From contig NC_089851.1 in assembly GCF_036373705.1 (NCBI RefSeq), forward strand, positions 61,592,850 to 61,656,849: a stretch of 64,000 bases of DNA, in the 5' to 3' direction. Below, in pieces: positions 25,405 to 36,570 of the stretch (position 1 is the first letter of the stretch; the number at the start of each line of letters is the position of its first letter). The stretch comes from Amia ocellicauda (taxonomy: Eukaryota; Chordata; Actinopteri; Amiiformes; Amiidae). The notes under the pieces were generated by a model. The model was not told the DNA's origin, made no database searches, and saw only the letters and a list, made by a program, of their open reading frames with translations. Both the position numbers and the translations under genes were made by a program.

Positions 25405-28400
25405 CTGAAAGACAGGAAAAAAAAAAAAAAACACACCATCAGTGACACAAAGAGCTGCCTGTGGGGGATTGTGGGAAGTGTAGTCCTGCATCACTCAAAG
25501 CCAGGTCTGGGCCTTTTCACCTAAATCCAACTGCAACATTTCTGAACACAAGTGCAGGGGTACTCAGGTGTGAGGGATTGTGGGAAGTGTAGTACTGCAT
25601 CACTCATCAGGGGAAAAACATGCATTCATGAAAGAAGTGGCAGCATCTGTGCGGCTCCAGGAACTGGGTTTGAGACCACGAAGAGATGGGATTTGGGATC
25701 TGAAAGCCTGTGTGTGTGCGCGCATGTGTGTGAGTTACTAAACACTCTAATAGCATCTTGAGCTCAGTAGCCCGTTTTGTAATCTGTGGTAATAAGACAA
25801 CAATGCTCTTCTAAAAGAGTTGAAGCAGATGGGAAACAAAGAACCTGTTGGCAAACTGAACAAAGACTTCAGTAAACAAACAATAGATCTCATATGACTA
25901 CAACTGCAGCCCCAGGGTGTGAAGGGCTGGTGTCAGGGTCCACTTCCTCCAAGGACACTCATCTGGGATCAGCTGGCTGGCTCTTTCAGCCTGACGTTTT
26001 CATATAAACACACACTTGTGCTTTCTTAACGTCTTAACCTCCAGAAAGCACCACCAGAAGCCTGCTGTGGAGAGTAAACACTGCAGAACCAACCATTCTG
26101 GGAAAAAGACTGGTTAGGAGGTTCAAATGAATCTTGACATGAAAAGGCAGAGATTAATGTAAGCAATATCCGTTACCTGCCAAAGATGTCCACGAGCTCC
26201 TCCGGCTCCGACTCAGTCAGCAGTTTACCCAGCACCCGGCGCAGAAAGCTCACGCTGTGCCTGTCCAACTCGCTGAACTCGATCGCCTGCAGGGACAAGC
26301 AAAGGACGCTTGACAGGGCTCTACGCTTACTTTTTCCCTTTGGAGCACAGTCCAAAATTTAGGGGCACATTTAAAAACAAAATGGGCCACATCATAAATG
26401 ATTCATATTTAATGCTAAAATGAAAAACAAATACAACAATGTTCAAGACATTTAAATACAGTGTTGTACAGTGGAGCCTTGTGGGGGGGCAGTGGCTCAA
26501 ACCAAAAAAGGGGCAATTCGGGGGGAAAATAATGGCAGGGGAAAGAAAATGAGCACCCCTGCACGCCCCTGTGTAAATACACATGCACACACAGCAGCGC
26601 CGTTGAAAACTCAAACGTTCTGCATTTGTTTTTTCGTTTTTGATATACATTTATATTTTGAATTCAATATGTATGGCACTAGTTTGATCATACAGTATAA
26701 TGCGCCACAGCTGTGCAACACACTTCCACAGGCTCTGAGGAGCGCCCTACACATTTAAAGAAATGTATTAAATCACTTTTTGGAAAAAAGTTTTTATGGA
26801 TCTCTGTTAGTTACAAGTTTTAAAATAATCTTTTCTGATTTTTATTGCTTGCTCTCCTTTATTGGCTAACCTATCCGCTTGTTTTCATGCTTATTTTGTT
26901 GTCTATAATGTCCTGCTGTTTTGCATATTTTTACTGTGTGTGTTTTGGCTGTTGCTTGAGTGTAGTGCATGGGTATAAGAGCGCATAAATGTATAATTTA
27001 TAAAATGTATAATAATAATGTAGTAGAGGACATAAAGAAACAGGCGTAGCTTGCGGGACGCACACGAGTTCAAGTAACGGGAATGGCTGGGTACTTTGTG
27101 CGGTTTAAACAGATCCAATGTGCTCTCCTTGATGGACAGCTTCCATCCTGTCATCAGCTCCAGTGCGTCTCTTCAGTGCTCTGCGTCATTGTCGTGCTCG
27201 CCAGGTGAGTTCAGCTGTGCACATGTTGCAGCAAACTGTCTCCAGTGTAAATTCAATGTGAAGTGCTCCTATACAGTGAGGGAAAACAGTATTTGATCCC
27301 CTGCTGATCTTGTACGTTTGCCCACTGACAAAGAAATGATCAGTCTATAATTTTAATGGTAGGTGTATTTTAACAGTGAGAGACAGAATAACAACAAAAA
27401 AATCCAGAAAAACGCATTTCAAAAAAGTTATACATTGATTTGCATGTTAATGAGGGAAATAAGTATTTGATCCCCTATCAATCAGCATGATTTCTGGCTC
27501 CCAGGTGTCTTTTATACAGGTAACGAGCTGAGATTAGGAGCACTCTCTTAAAGGGAGAGCTTCTAATCTCAGCTCGTTACCTGTATAAAAGACACCTGTC
27601 CACAGAAGCAATCAATCAATCAGATTCCAAACTCTCCACCATGGCCAAGACCAAAGAGCTGTCCAAGGATGTCAGGGACAAGATTGTAGACTTACACAAG
27701 GCTGGAATGGGCTACAAGACCATCGCCAAGCAGCTTGGTGAGAAGGTGACACAAAATAACTGTCAGTCACCCTCAGTCTGGGGCTCCATGCAAGATCTCA
27801 CCTCGTGGAGTTTCAATGATCATGAGAACGGTGAGGAATCGGCCCAGAACTACACGGGAGGATCTTGTTAATGATCTCAAGGCAGCTGGGACCATAGTCA
27901 CCAAGAAAACAATTGGTAACACACTACGCCGTGAAGGACTGAAATCCTGCAGTGCCCGCAAGGTCCCCCTGCTCAAGAAAGCACATGTACAGGCCCGTCT
28001 GAAGTTTGCCATCATCTGAATGATTCAGAGGAGAACTGGGTGAAAGTGTTGTGGTCAGATGAGACCAAAATCGAGCTCTTTGGCATCAACTCAACTCGCC
28101 CTGTTTGGAGGAGGAGGAATGACCCCAAGAACACCATCCCCACCGTCAAACATGGAGGTGGAAACATTATGCTTTGGGGGTGTTTTTCTGCTAAGGGGAC
28201 AGGACAACTGCACCGCATCAAAGGGACGATGGACGGGGCCATGTACCGTCAAATCTTGGGTGAGAACCTCCTTCCCTCAGCCAGGGCATTGAAAATGGGT
28301 CGTGGATGGGTATTCCAGCATGACAATGACCCAAAACACACAGCCAAGGCAACAAAGGAGTGGCTCAAGAAGAAGCACATTAAGGTCCTGGAGTGGCCTA

Positions 28401-29247
28401 GCCAGTCTCCAGACCTTAATCCCATAGAAAATCTGTGGAGGGAGCTGAAGGTTCGAGTTGCCAAACAGCCTTGAAACCTTAATGACTTGGAGAGGATCTG
28501 CAAAGAGGAGTGGGACAAAATCCCTCCTGAGATGTGTGCAAACCTGGTGGCCAACTACAAGAAACGTCTGACCTCTGTGATTGCCAACAAGGGTTTTGCC
28601 ACCAAGTACTAAGTCAAAGGGGTCAAATACTTATTTCCCTCATTAACATGCAAATCAATGTATAACTTTTTTGAAATGCGTTTTTCTGGATTTTGTTGTT
28701 GTTATTCTGTCTCTCACTGTTAAAATACACCTACCATTAAAATTATAGACTGATCATTTCTTTGTCAGTGGGCAAATGTACAAAATCAGCAGGGGATCAA
28801 ATACTTTTTTCACTCACTGTACTTTGAACGGATGTATCTGCTGTATCCTCTCTCAAGTTTTTTTTTTTTTTTAGTAGCTGCGGTGCAGCTACACCAGACT
28901 AATCGATGATTAATTACATTAAGATTTTAATAATCAACGTTACCAGTAACTTGTTGCAGCCCCACTGTCGCCGAGTACTATTGAATCTGTAAGTGTGTTT
29001 TAATGACGAGGCGGCTAACGCCAGCTAGTAGTTATTGGATATCGTGTCAATGAACCGCTGCAATACTGGGGCATGAACGTCAATCACGGGACTTGTAGTT
29101 TTCGTTGCCTTCGGTTAATTGAGACAATCCACAACCGAACTACATTTCCCACATTTGCCACCATAATAACGATTAGTGTAAAATATCGTTATTATCTTAA
29201 TCATGTCAATGTAATATTTCCTTATAGAGTAAAATGAATAAATAAAA

Positions 29248-29286
<39 letters not shown>

Positions 29287-32200
29287 CACACTGTGCGCCC
29301 AAATTGTATTTCACATTCGCACAACATTATTTTTACTCACAAATGCGAGTTAAACGCTCGCACTGTAGAGCCCTGCTTGAGAAGAGGACCTGCCAGGGGG
29401 TGTGGATGGAAGAAACCTATGGGACCGAAGGGCTTTGGGACACGGGGCGTCCCGGCCACTGTACCTTGAGCACGGAGAGAGATAGGGCCTTCTTCTTCAG
29501 CAGGTGCACCAGGAGGGGGACTAGGTTAGCCACGGTGCTTTTGGACAGGCTGGGCAGATCCCGAAACTTGTCCCACATGCTGAACTGAAAGGTCATCTGC
29601 GGGTGTGGAGAGAGATGGACACTGTGGCTGAAAATCATCGCTTAAAAACACAAACAACACTGAGCTCTAGAATACAAAAGACAGATCACTGTGCTGTCCC
29701 CCCAAACACAAGATCAAGGGAAACGAGTCCAAAACAGATCCCAAACACAGTGACTACAGGGCCTCGTTTCAGCCCAGCTCTCAGGTACATAGTTCAGGTG
29801 GAGAACTCTCTGGAAGCTCTCTGGAAAAGGGAAATGATTGACCAGCCCTGAGGGTCATAGCAGGGTGTGAAGCAGGGTGTGAAGCAGGGGGAAATGAGGC
29901 AGGAACTGGGCTCGACGCGCCGTTTTTGATCAGCAGCGTGACATTTAAACCAACTGGTGACTCTGGAAGTGAAAACCTTAAGACCCTGGGGGCATCTTCC
30001 TCAATCTACAGCATGGGTGCAGCTTCCAATACAGCGTTTCCGCCTAAAGTAACGGAGTGATTACACAGACTTCTCATTTAGACAACAGCATGAAGAAAAC
30101 TGAAAAGCAGCGCGATCCTCTCCGAGCTGTGCACTGACAGGCGGCTACTTTTAAGATTGCTCCTGTCAAAACCTAACCGTGTCAATGTTTGGATATAAGA
30201 ATCAGAAGAAAACAAATCGACGATCATCATGACCATCATCATCCAAATGCTTTTATTACCCCTTTACCAGCACTCTGTTTTAGAGAGGAAAATATAAAGT
30301 ATTACACAAATCTCCCATCAAAAAAAAAAAAAAAAAACTTAGCATAAAATAACATCTATTGGTCTTATGTTATGCTTAGTATTTTGCAGAACAGGGTTTT
30401 TGTTTTAATATTTTTAAATAATATAAAGAAAATTACCTTATCCCATTGACATATTTCTTCTTAAATTATACTGGAATTTACTCATAGTTTTTTTAATCAG
30501 TTATTAAGAGTGAAAGGACAAAAACCTCCCAGATGATATGAGGCGATTAGACTGCAGCCCTTAAAGACAGCAGCTACCACCCCTCGCTCTGGGCTTTACC
30601 TGGAAGCGGCGGTCATAAGAACAGAACTTCTCCCCCAAGACAGCATAGAAGGTGTTGAAGGTCTTCTCCTGCAGGCAGCAGTCCATGAGCACACGCACAA
30701 TCTCTCTCTCCTGCTGATCCTTCAGGCCCAGCCTGGGGGGAGGGGGACAGTGTGCGGGAGAGACGATTCACACCCGGGTATCAGGAAACCAATCAAATCA
30801 GACTAAACTTGGCAAATGACAGCAAATCCGTCTAGGCCTTGCGGTCATTTGCCTGCGGTTGCCTTGTGCTTGTGTCCAGACCAAACCCCAATGTAAGCAC
30901 CTCCCCGTGATGCACATTCACAACTGATCATGGATGTCAGAAAATGAGGACAGGGTACGACTGTAATTCGCGATTAGGGAATAGGTCAAAGTTCAGAGCT
31001 CAGAGCAAAGGCATTGCATCCTACCTCAAGAGCTTTTCAAAAGCATCCAAGTAGTCCTCACAGGTCATCAGCACACAGAAGATATTCCTGCGGATGTCAG
31101 TGTTCATCCTCTGCTTCCGGGCTAGATCCAAAACCTTTGAGCTAAACTAGTATAGTAAAATAGAAATATGAATTATGAATGACAGAAAACCACATTCCAT
31201 GATCTGTATAACCTGGGACTGTGGGGCTGTTGAGAGCAGGGTGTCCCTGTTTCTAACCAGAGGAGGGAAACAGTGGCAGTGTGGGGACAAGGAGAGAGTT
31301 GTGTACCAGTGTCTATCAAGGGCTGTGAAGCAGTGACAGTGGGGGGACAGAGGGGTGGACAGAGAGGGCTGGGTGTCCCTGCATCTAACAAGGGCTGTGA
31401 AGCAGTGGCAGTGGGAGGACAGGGAGAGAGCTGTGTACCAGTGTCTATCCAGGTACGTGAAGCAGTGACAGTGGAGTCACAGAGTTGTGTACCTGGCCTC
31501 CTGGCTGCGATGGCAGGGTCTTGCTGGTGGAGCTGTGGATCATGGGAGCCCCAGCCCAGGACGAGCCCACAATCCACCAGCGCCCCACCTGGTCGGCCGC
31601 CAGCAGGTTGTCCAGAGACACGCGCAGACACACATCACTGCCTGCCGTACTATGGTGGATCTGAGCACACACACAGACTGCATTAATACACACGCAGCCA
31701 CACGCTTCATTTCACTCCCAGAGAAAGGAGGTCAAATTAAAGCAGGCAGCTACATTATACAATGATGAAAACTGAACTGTTAAATATTTTAAGATCGAAT
31801 GCTGGCCTAATACCTGGACACATCAATTCTCGCCTACAACACACTAAAAGGACACCATTTCAGAAAGACAGACCCTAAAACACACATTCAGAGTCAGACA
31901 TTGTCTATTGAGATTATGTTATTTTATTTTTAAAATGTAATGTGTTTTCTGATCACTCAGTAACTTGTGTTTTAATGGATATATACATATGCAATAATAT
32001 AGATAATGCACTAGTAATGTACTGTCACAGTGTGCTGCAGAGACACAGTGAGGGACTGCATTCGGCCTGCGTCACCGTCCTCTAGAGACACATTCTGTTG
32101 TGCAGTGCCCTCTAGTGGAGACACTTCATACTGTCCAGCCATTCTCCCGTGGAGAGGCCTCTTAACAGCAGGTTTACATCCACGGCAAACTTTCATTTTG

Positions 32201-35200
32201 GCAATTTTTTTATTTCTTTCATTCTTATTTTATTAATTTTTGTATTCAGCTGACTTCAGGAAAGAACACCTGAACACAATGTAAAGATGAGACCTATATT
32301 CATCAAAGCAGGCTTAGATTAAGCCCCAGGACCTCCCAGTACTTGTCCCTTTATAACATGACTGTTAATATTTAACCTGCTGGTTCACCGCCCTGCTCTA
32401 GCTTCTCTCAACACAACACAAGGACTGATCGGAGTTAAAGATACATTCAGAAAATTCATACATCTGCCTGCATCACTGAACTGTTCAAGACCTGCTTTTA
32501 TGAAGAGAAAAAAACAATGCAAAACTATAATGTACTTTTCCTGCAGGTGAGCTGCCCACAGTCCTACAGAAAGTAGAAACGTGGGTCAGGTTTAGGGTCT
32601 GGAATTAGAATTTAATAACGGATTTCTTAAAATAAATAAAAAATAATAATACTCCCAAATAACCTAATGATGGACTACAATTACAAAACTAACTATTGAA
32701 CGATGGCACATGGCCTGTTTTTTGTTATTATATATCCTGCCCATGAGAGAAGCCCTGAGTAACCCGCTCACTACAGAAGGCCCGTCTGCTACAGCTCTAT
32801 AGCCATGCCCTGCTCCTCCCCCCCCCACTGACCAGGGTCCGCTGCAGCTTGCGCAGCCTCTCCACGGGCTCGGGGTCGTAGCCTGGGATCTTCCTCATGT
32901 CGTTGTTCTTCAGCGCCAGCATGGTCTCCAGCATGAAGCGCACCTGCAGAGACACCACAGAGAAGGAGGCGTCAGAGAGAACACACAGTTAAAGTTTAAC
33001 CTAAGTTTAATCTTCTCTCTACAATAACAAGGCTACTGAAGACATGACTGAGCTGGGTTTGGAAGCATTGACGTTACGATAAAGACAGTGCTGCTATACC
33101 CGGTTCTGGTCCTGAAACTGCGCTCCCAGGGCACTGGCCTTGCGCTGGGCCTCGGAGATCAGCTCCTTGAGGGCGAGCGCGTCGTCCTTGCGCAGCGCGA
33201 AGCCCACGTTCCTGAGGAGCAGCAGCACGAGCTCGATGTCCTTCTCGGCGAAGGCGGAGGTGAGCTTCCGGAGCAGGTCGAAGATGAGCAGCGCGTGCAC
33301 CACGTGAAAGTTGTAGAGGTGGGCGATGATGGCCAGCAGGTTGTCACACTCCTTGCCCTCGCAGCCGGCCTGGTACAGCTCCTCGAACCGGCGCACCACC
33401 GTCTCCAGGAACTGCGCCCCCACCTGCACAGCCACCGGGAGGAGATTCATTTAAACACAGTGTTGTCCGTGGTGTACTGTACTCCTGCACACGAGCACGG
33501 TGCCTGGAATAAAGGTGTCTACTGAATTAATAAATAAAAATACAACGTGCAGACCAGTTTCCGTTGGTTAAGACTTCTGATGTTAAAGATCTTGACATCA
33601 CCGACCTTTAATGAACAAGATTGGCATCATTAACACACTGTGCCTAATGTATAATCCAATGCTGATAACGCACAGCCTTCTCATGCATTTGGTCTGGTAT
33701 AAGAATGGGATCCAGCGGTATGTTAAGAGTTACTGTAAAACTACCAGTATTCACGAGACGACAACAACACTAAGACAGAGCGCTTCAGTTAGGTGGCACA
33801 GCGCTGGTATATACAAGAGAAGTACATTAGAGTCAGACATTAAAATCCCCAAAGCTGTCAGTGGAAAGTGTTAAACAGCAGGTAGTATTCAACAGTCAGA
33901 GGCAGTGAAGCATTGAAAAGCCCAAGGACTCCGAGGTACTAAACTATCCCCATTTATTACACAATAAAGGCTGCCGACTGCCCCTGCCTCCGCCGGACAA
34001 CAGGTTGTCAAGGTGTGAACCCAACACCCTCCATTAATCACAGGGTCACTGGCAATTACCTTACAAATGAACCCTGCTGGAGATAGGGCACACACGGCCC
34101 GGTGGCTCAACACATTGCTGACTAATGACCATGCAGGGGTTAATGGTTACACACGCAAAGACACACACAGCTCTGTGCAGGGCTTCACGAACGCCACAGG
34201 AATTCACCAGGCACAAAACCATCCACGACTCATAAAAACGGCATCCTCTACCGTTTTATAGTGTAACACATTAAAAATCGAAACATTGAGTAAATAATTG
34301 GTTATGCACCTTAAAATATGGAGTGAAGAGTTCTTAAAAAAACCAAACTACACAACCACAGCTTGCATTTCTACTCAGTTAACCCAGACTGGGGGAGATG
34401 CGTCTAATACCCCAGCGCAGTTTAACCCTCAGGAACCCAGTATGGCTTGAATGTCACCCACAGAGCGACAGACTTCTCTTAAACCGTGACATTACTCAGT
34501 GACTCCCACTTCCCACTGGGTTCTCAGGAGTTGAAGTTGAAGCCCCAGTGGCCGGCGGACCCCCACGCACCTCCAGCCCCACGGTGTGATGCAGCACGCT
34601 GACCAGCAGCACGTGCTCCAGCAGGAGGCGGTCAGCCATCAGGGCCGGAGACACGCAGGCGGACAGCAGCACGTCAGTCAGGGTGTCGCTCATGTCCTTC
34701 CGGCTGTGGCTCATGTACAGCTGCTCCAGCTGCCCGCTGATGGACGCCATGTTGGGCTCGCTCAGCCTGCGGGCGACAAAACAATCACAGATGCGCAGAT
34801 GCAGATTTGACTTTGATGAACATCCATGAGGGGACAGGAAAGAGGAGAACTACGAATGACTCTTTCGTCCGTACCTGTTCACCAGCCCTTTCACGCTGCG
34901 TCTCAGCCTCTCCAGCTGGGCTCTGCGGGTCGAATCCACGGACTCCCTCAGGGCAGGGGGGACGTATTTTCCGGTGGCACTGCCAGGCTTCCCCCCCCCG
35001 ACAAAAACAAGACATTTTAGCAGCATGTATTTGTACTACCTTTTTAAATATCATTTTAATACGGCTATGTCAGAGGGGGGTTGGAAACATACAGTTTACA
35101 CTTAAAACTTGGACTCCCAAAAAAACAATACACATGGTTTCCTTTACAAATAATAGGCAGCAAAATGATAAAGTGCAGTATTTTCCTTTTTTTTTTTCTT

Positions 35201-36570
35201 TCATTCTTTGGCAAAGGTGCTGGCTCTTCAGCATTATCCCAGACTTTCCAGAAATCCATTGTACATTTACTGTTCACATTAATCATAAGTGTGGTTTTGG
35301 TTTAGGTTTGGACTCGTTTGAAAGGAGGGGTTCAGGCCCAGGTTTAAAAAGGAAAATACAGGTGGAAGTGGGAATGCTCTTACGATTGCATATACGATTG
35401 GTTTTCTCTAATCCGAGCCTAAATGGTTTAGAAATGTTCATTTACTTCATTTTAGATCATGTAAACTGTTTACAGGTCTATTTTTATTTTATTGTATTAT
35501 TTATGTATTCTTTTATTTTGCTGTACGTTTTATGGATGTTTACCAGTCTATAATATAAACCAGTCTAAAAAAATAAAAAAATGATCCATTGATTATCATA
35601 GGCAATGTTTATGTCAAATGTTTAACAAATTAGTGCGCAGAGAGGTGCGCATGTGCGAAGCGCTATGGACAGATACCTGTGCGGCTCCTGTCTCAGCATC
35701 CCCTCCATCCCCGGGGACGTCTGGCCCCTCTGCCTCTCCGCCCTCGTCTTCCTCGTCGCTGTCCTCCCCCCGCTCCAAATCTTCCTCAGATTCCCCCCCT
35801 TCCTCATCCTCTCTTCTAACATCCAGATGTTGCTCTTCTTCGCCACTGTCTTCCTCCTCTTCCGAGACACCCGAGCCCAGCTCCCCCAGCCAGTCCGCCG
35901 CCCGGTCCGCTTCCTCCTCGCTGTCGTACAGCCCGGGCGCGGAGGCGTCCAGGGCCCCCAGGATGTAGTCCAGCCCGTCGGCGGCGAAGGACTGCGGGAG
36001 CGTCTTCTTGTTCTTGCGCCGGTGCAGCCCCAGGTATTTCTCCAGCCTCTTGATCTCCTTGTCTTCCGCGACGTTGGCCTCCAGCAGCGCCTTCTTCCTG
36101 CTCTCCTCCAGTCGGCCTGCGGGCCGTTTCCTCTTCACTCCCCGGCCCACTGGGTCGCTTTTCTCCTTGGCGTCCGGCTGGGCTGCTGGCGTTTTCCGCA
36201 CCTGGTCTTTTTTTGTCCCTTCCTTGTCGCCAGCGTCCTCGCCTTTACCTTTGTTCTTCTTCATTTTGCTTTTTGCGTGTGCCGCGGCCTCCTCGGCAGT
36301 CGGGTGGGGGGCTTCGTTCAGGTGCGGCTTGCCTTCGTAATGGTTTTTCATTTTTAATTTCTTCAGCTTGCGCTTCTCTTTGCGCAGCTCTTTGCGACTT
36401 TTCCTCTTGACGTGCGGCAGCGTGTCCCCAGGGCTGTCGTCCTCGGCTTCAGCGCTCGCCGATCTCCTTTTGACGAATTCCTGCACGGAGGTTTTGAACT
36501 TCTGCAGTTTGCCGAAGTCTCCTTTCAGTTTTCGCTTTCCTTGAGGTCTTCTCTTCATTTTCGGGTCCAA
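25227..36570 (-). CDS. nom1: NOM1, nucleolar protein with MIF4G domain 1; 11 coding exons
   Basis: Eleven minus-strand exons join with GT-AG introns and consistent phases into 826 aa (human about 860). NOM1 is a nucleolar protein that binds the helicase eIF4A3 through its MIF4G domain and is needed for small-subunit ribosome biogenesis (family knowledge). Exon 1 encodes a Lys-rich nucleolar N-terminus ([17 protein letters not shown]), the conserved [14 protein letters not shown] motif and a Glu/Asp-rich region. The MIF4G domain covers about residues 323-530 ([20 protein letters not shown], then [18 protein letters not shown]) and the MA3 domain about 620-735 ([20 protein letters not shown]). 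The C-terminus ends [14 protein letters not shown] ... SKLKL. The RVxF-type PP1-binding motif of human NOM1 is not visible in the joined protein. It is convergent with MNX1 and divergent from LMBR1. Confidence 0.95.
26177..26286 (-). CDS. nom1: NOM1 coding exon 10
   Basis: This encodes [20 protein letters not shown] and [16 protein letters not shown] plus a split Arg (residues 732-768), between TTGTCCCTGCAG and donor GTAACG. Confidence 0.94.
26650..27020 (+). repeat. Probable decayed LINE 3' remnant in NOM1 intron 10/9 region
   Basis: A short frame reads [15 protein letters not shown], which resembles the WNSLP-LRS-type C-terminus of L2-like LINE proteins. An AT-rich 3' UTR-like stretch and a (TAATAA) tail near 27010 follow. 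It lies in intron 9 and is strongly decayed. Confidence 0.4.
27502..27598. repeat. Near-perfect palindrome inside the Tc1 element
   Basis: Arms of about 46 nt (CAGGTGTCTTTTATACAGGT and its complement ACCTGTATAAAAGACACCTG) flank a short CTCTCTTAAAGGGAGAG centre. The region lies just 5' of the transposase start codon. Confidence 0.9.
27641..28612 (+). pseudogene. Tc1 DD34E transposase pseudogene
   Basis: The frame opens [20 protein letters not shown] with the N-terminal helix-turn-helix. It is then broken: a frame change near 27755, a second frame change with an in-frame stop near 28017-28019, and a TGA at 28472-28474. The catalytic motifs remain readable: WSDETK near 28051, HDNDPKHT near 28320 and LNPIENLW near 28420, with 34 residues between the second Asp and the Glu. 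The natural end is TAA at 28610-28612. Transposases of this family excise and reinsert the element through its TIRs; this copy cannot encode one. Confidence 0.9.
29249..29282. repeat. (TA)n microsatellite in NOM1 intron 9
   Basis: This is an uninterrupted TA run of about 17 units. Confidence 0.93.
29465..29596 (-). CDS. nom1: NOM1 coding exon 9
   Basis: This encodes [20 protein letters not shown] to [11 protein letters not shown] (residues 688-731), between CACACCCGCAG and donor GTACAG. Both ends are phase 0. Confidence 0.94.
30600..30732 (-). CDS. nom1: NOM1 coding exon 8
   Basis: This encodes the second half of a split Arg, then [20 protein letters not shown] to SYDRRFQ (residues 643-687), within the MA3 domain. 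The donor is GTAAAG. Confidence 0.94.
31025..31146 (-). CDS. nom1: NOM1 coding exon 7
   Basis: This encodes [20 protein letters not shown] and [20 protein letters not shown] (residues 603-643), the start of the MA3 domain. The acceptor is TATACTAG and the donor GTAGGA. Confidence 0.94.
31215..31492. repeat. Minisatellite-like tandem repeat in NOM1 intron 6
   Basis: An imperfect unit of about 60 bp recurs: AAGGGCTGTGAAGCAGTG-A/G-CAGTG, then GGGGACA, GAGAGAG and TTGTGTACCAGTGTCTATC. Landmarks are GTGTACCAGT at 31301 and again near 31434, with a shorter unit at 31485-31492. The last unit overlaps the exon 6 splice donor. The 137-codon plus-strand open frame here is a repeat artefact. Confidence 0.8.
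31493..31660 (-). CDS. nom1: NOM1 coding exon 6
   Basis: This encodes [20 protein letters not shown], then the strongly conserved [16 protein letters not shown] and SQPGGQ (residues 547-602). The acceptor is GTGTGCTCAG and the donor GTACAC. The donor lies in the repeat at 31215-31492. Confidence 0.92.
32833..32943 (-). CDS. nom1: NOM1 coding exon 5
   Basis: This encodes [20 protein letters not shown] and [17 protein letters not shown] (residues 510-546). The acceptor is TCTCTGCAG and the donor GTCAGT; both ends are phase 0. The exon has no ATG-started frame of its own. Confidence 0.94.
33100..33423 (-). CDS. nom1: NOM1 coding exon 4 (MIF4G core)
   Basis: This encodes [20 protein letters not shown] to GAQFQDQNR (residues 402-509), the centre of the MIF4G domain. 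The acceptor is GGCTGTGCAG and the donor GTATAG; both ends are phase 0. Confidence 0.95.
34571..34766 (-). CDS. nom1: NOM1 coding exon 3
   Basis: This encodes a split Arg then [20 protein letters not shown] to LHHTVGLE (residues 336-401), the start of the MIF4G domain. The acceptor is TCGCCCGCAG and the donor GTGCGT. Confidence 0.95.
34875..34987 (-). CDS. nom1: NOM1 coding exon 2
   Basis: This encodes [20 protein letters not shown] and [17 protein letters not shown] (residues 299-336). The start is set by phase: exon 1 ends in phase 0, so the AAG at 34990-34988 must be the acceptor. The better-looking GGCAG eight bases downstream would shift the frame. The acceptor is preceded by nine G residues instead of pyrimidines. 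Confidence 0.82.
35677..36570 (-). CDS. nom1: NOM1 coding exon 1
   Basis: The first Met gives [14 protein letters not shown]; the human protein has its MKRR a little further in. The exon encodes residues 1-298: a basic nucleolar-targeting region, [19 protein letters not shown], the [14 protein letters not shown] motif and a long acidic tract. It ends GCACAG before donor GTATCT at 35676. A second possible start four codons later (MKRR) would give nearly the same protein. Confidence 0.94.

Larger units (their letters stand above)
27274..28819 (+). mobile_element. Tc1/mariner DD34E transposon, full length but inactive
   Basis: Terminal inverted repeats of about 200 bp are flanked by TA target sites at 27272-27273 and 28820-28821. 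The left TIR starts CAGTGAGGGAAAACAGTATT and the right TIR ends with the complement of CAGTGAGTGAAAAAAGTATT. The inner ends share AAGTATTTGATCCCCTATC/AATACTTATTTCCCTC-type blocks. The element sits in NOM1 intron 9 in the opposite orientation to the gene. A 97-bp near-perfect hairpin lies between the left TIR and the transposase. Confidence 0.93.

Noticed and set aside
31273..31686. 137-codon plus-strand frame opposite NOM1 exon 6
   Set aside because: It is produced by the intron 6 tandem repeat and the antisense of exon 6.
34807..35553. 248-codon plus-strand frame opposite NOM1 exon 2
   Set aside because: Its first part is antisense to NOM1 exon 2 and the rest is intron; no protein family was recognised.
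35618..36357. Plus-strand frames (116 and 234 codons) opposite NOM1 exon 1
   Set aside because: These are antisense shadows of the acidic and basic tracts of NOM1 exon 1.
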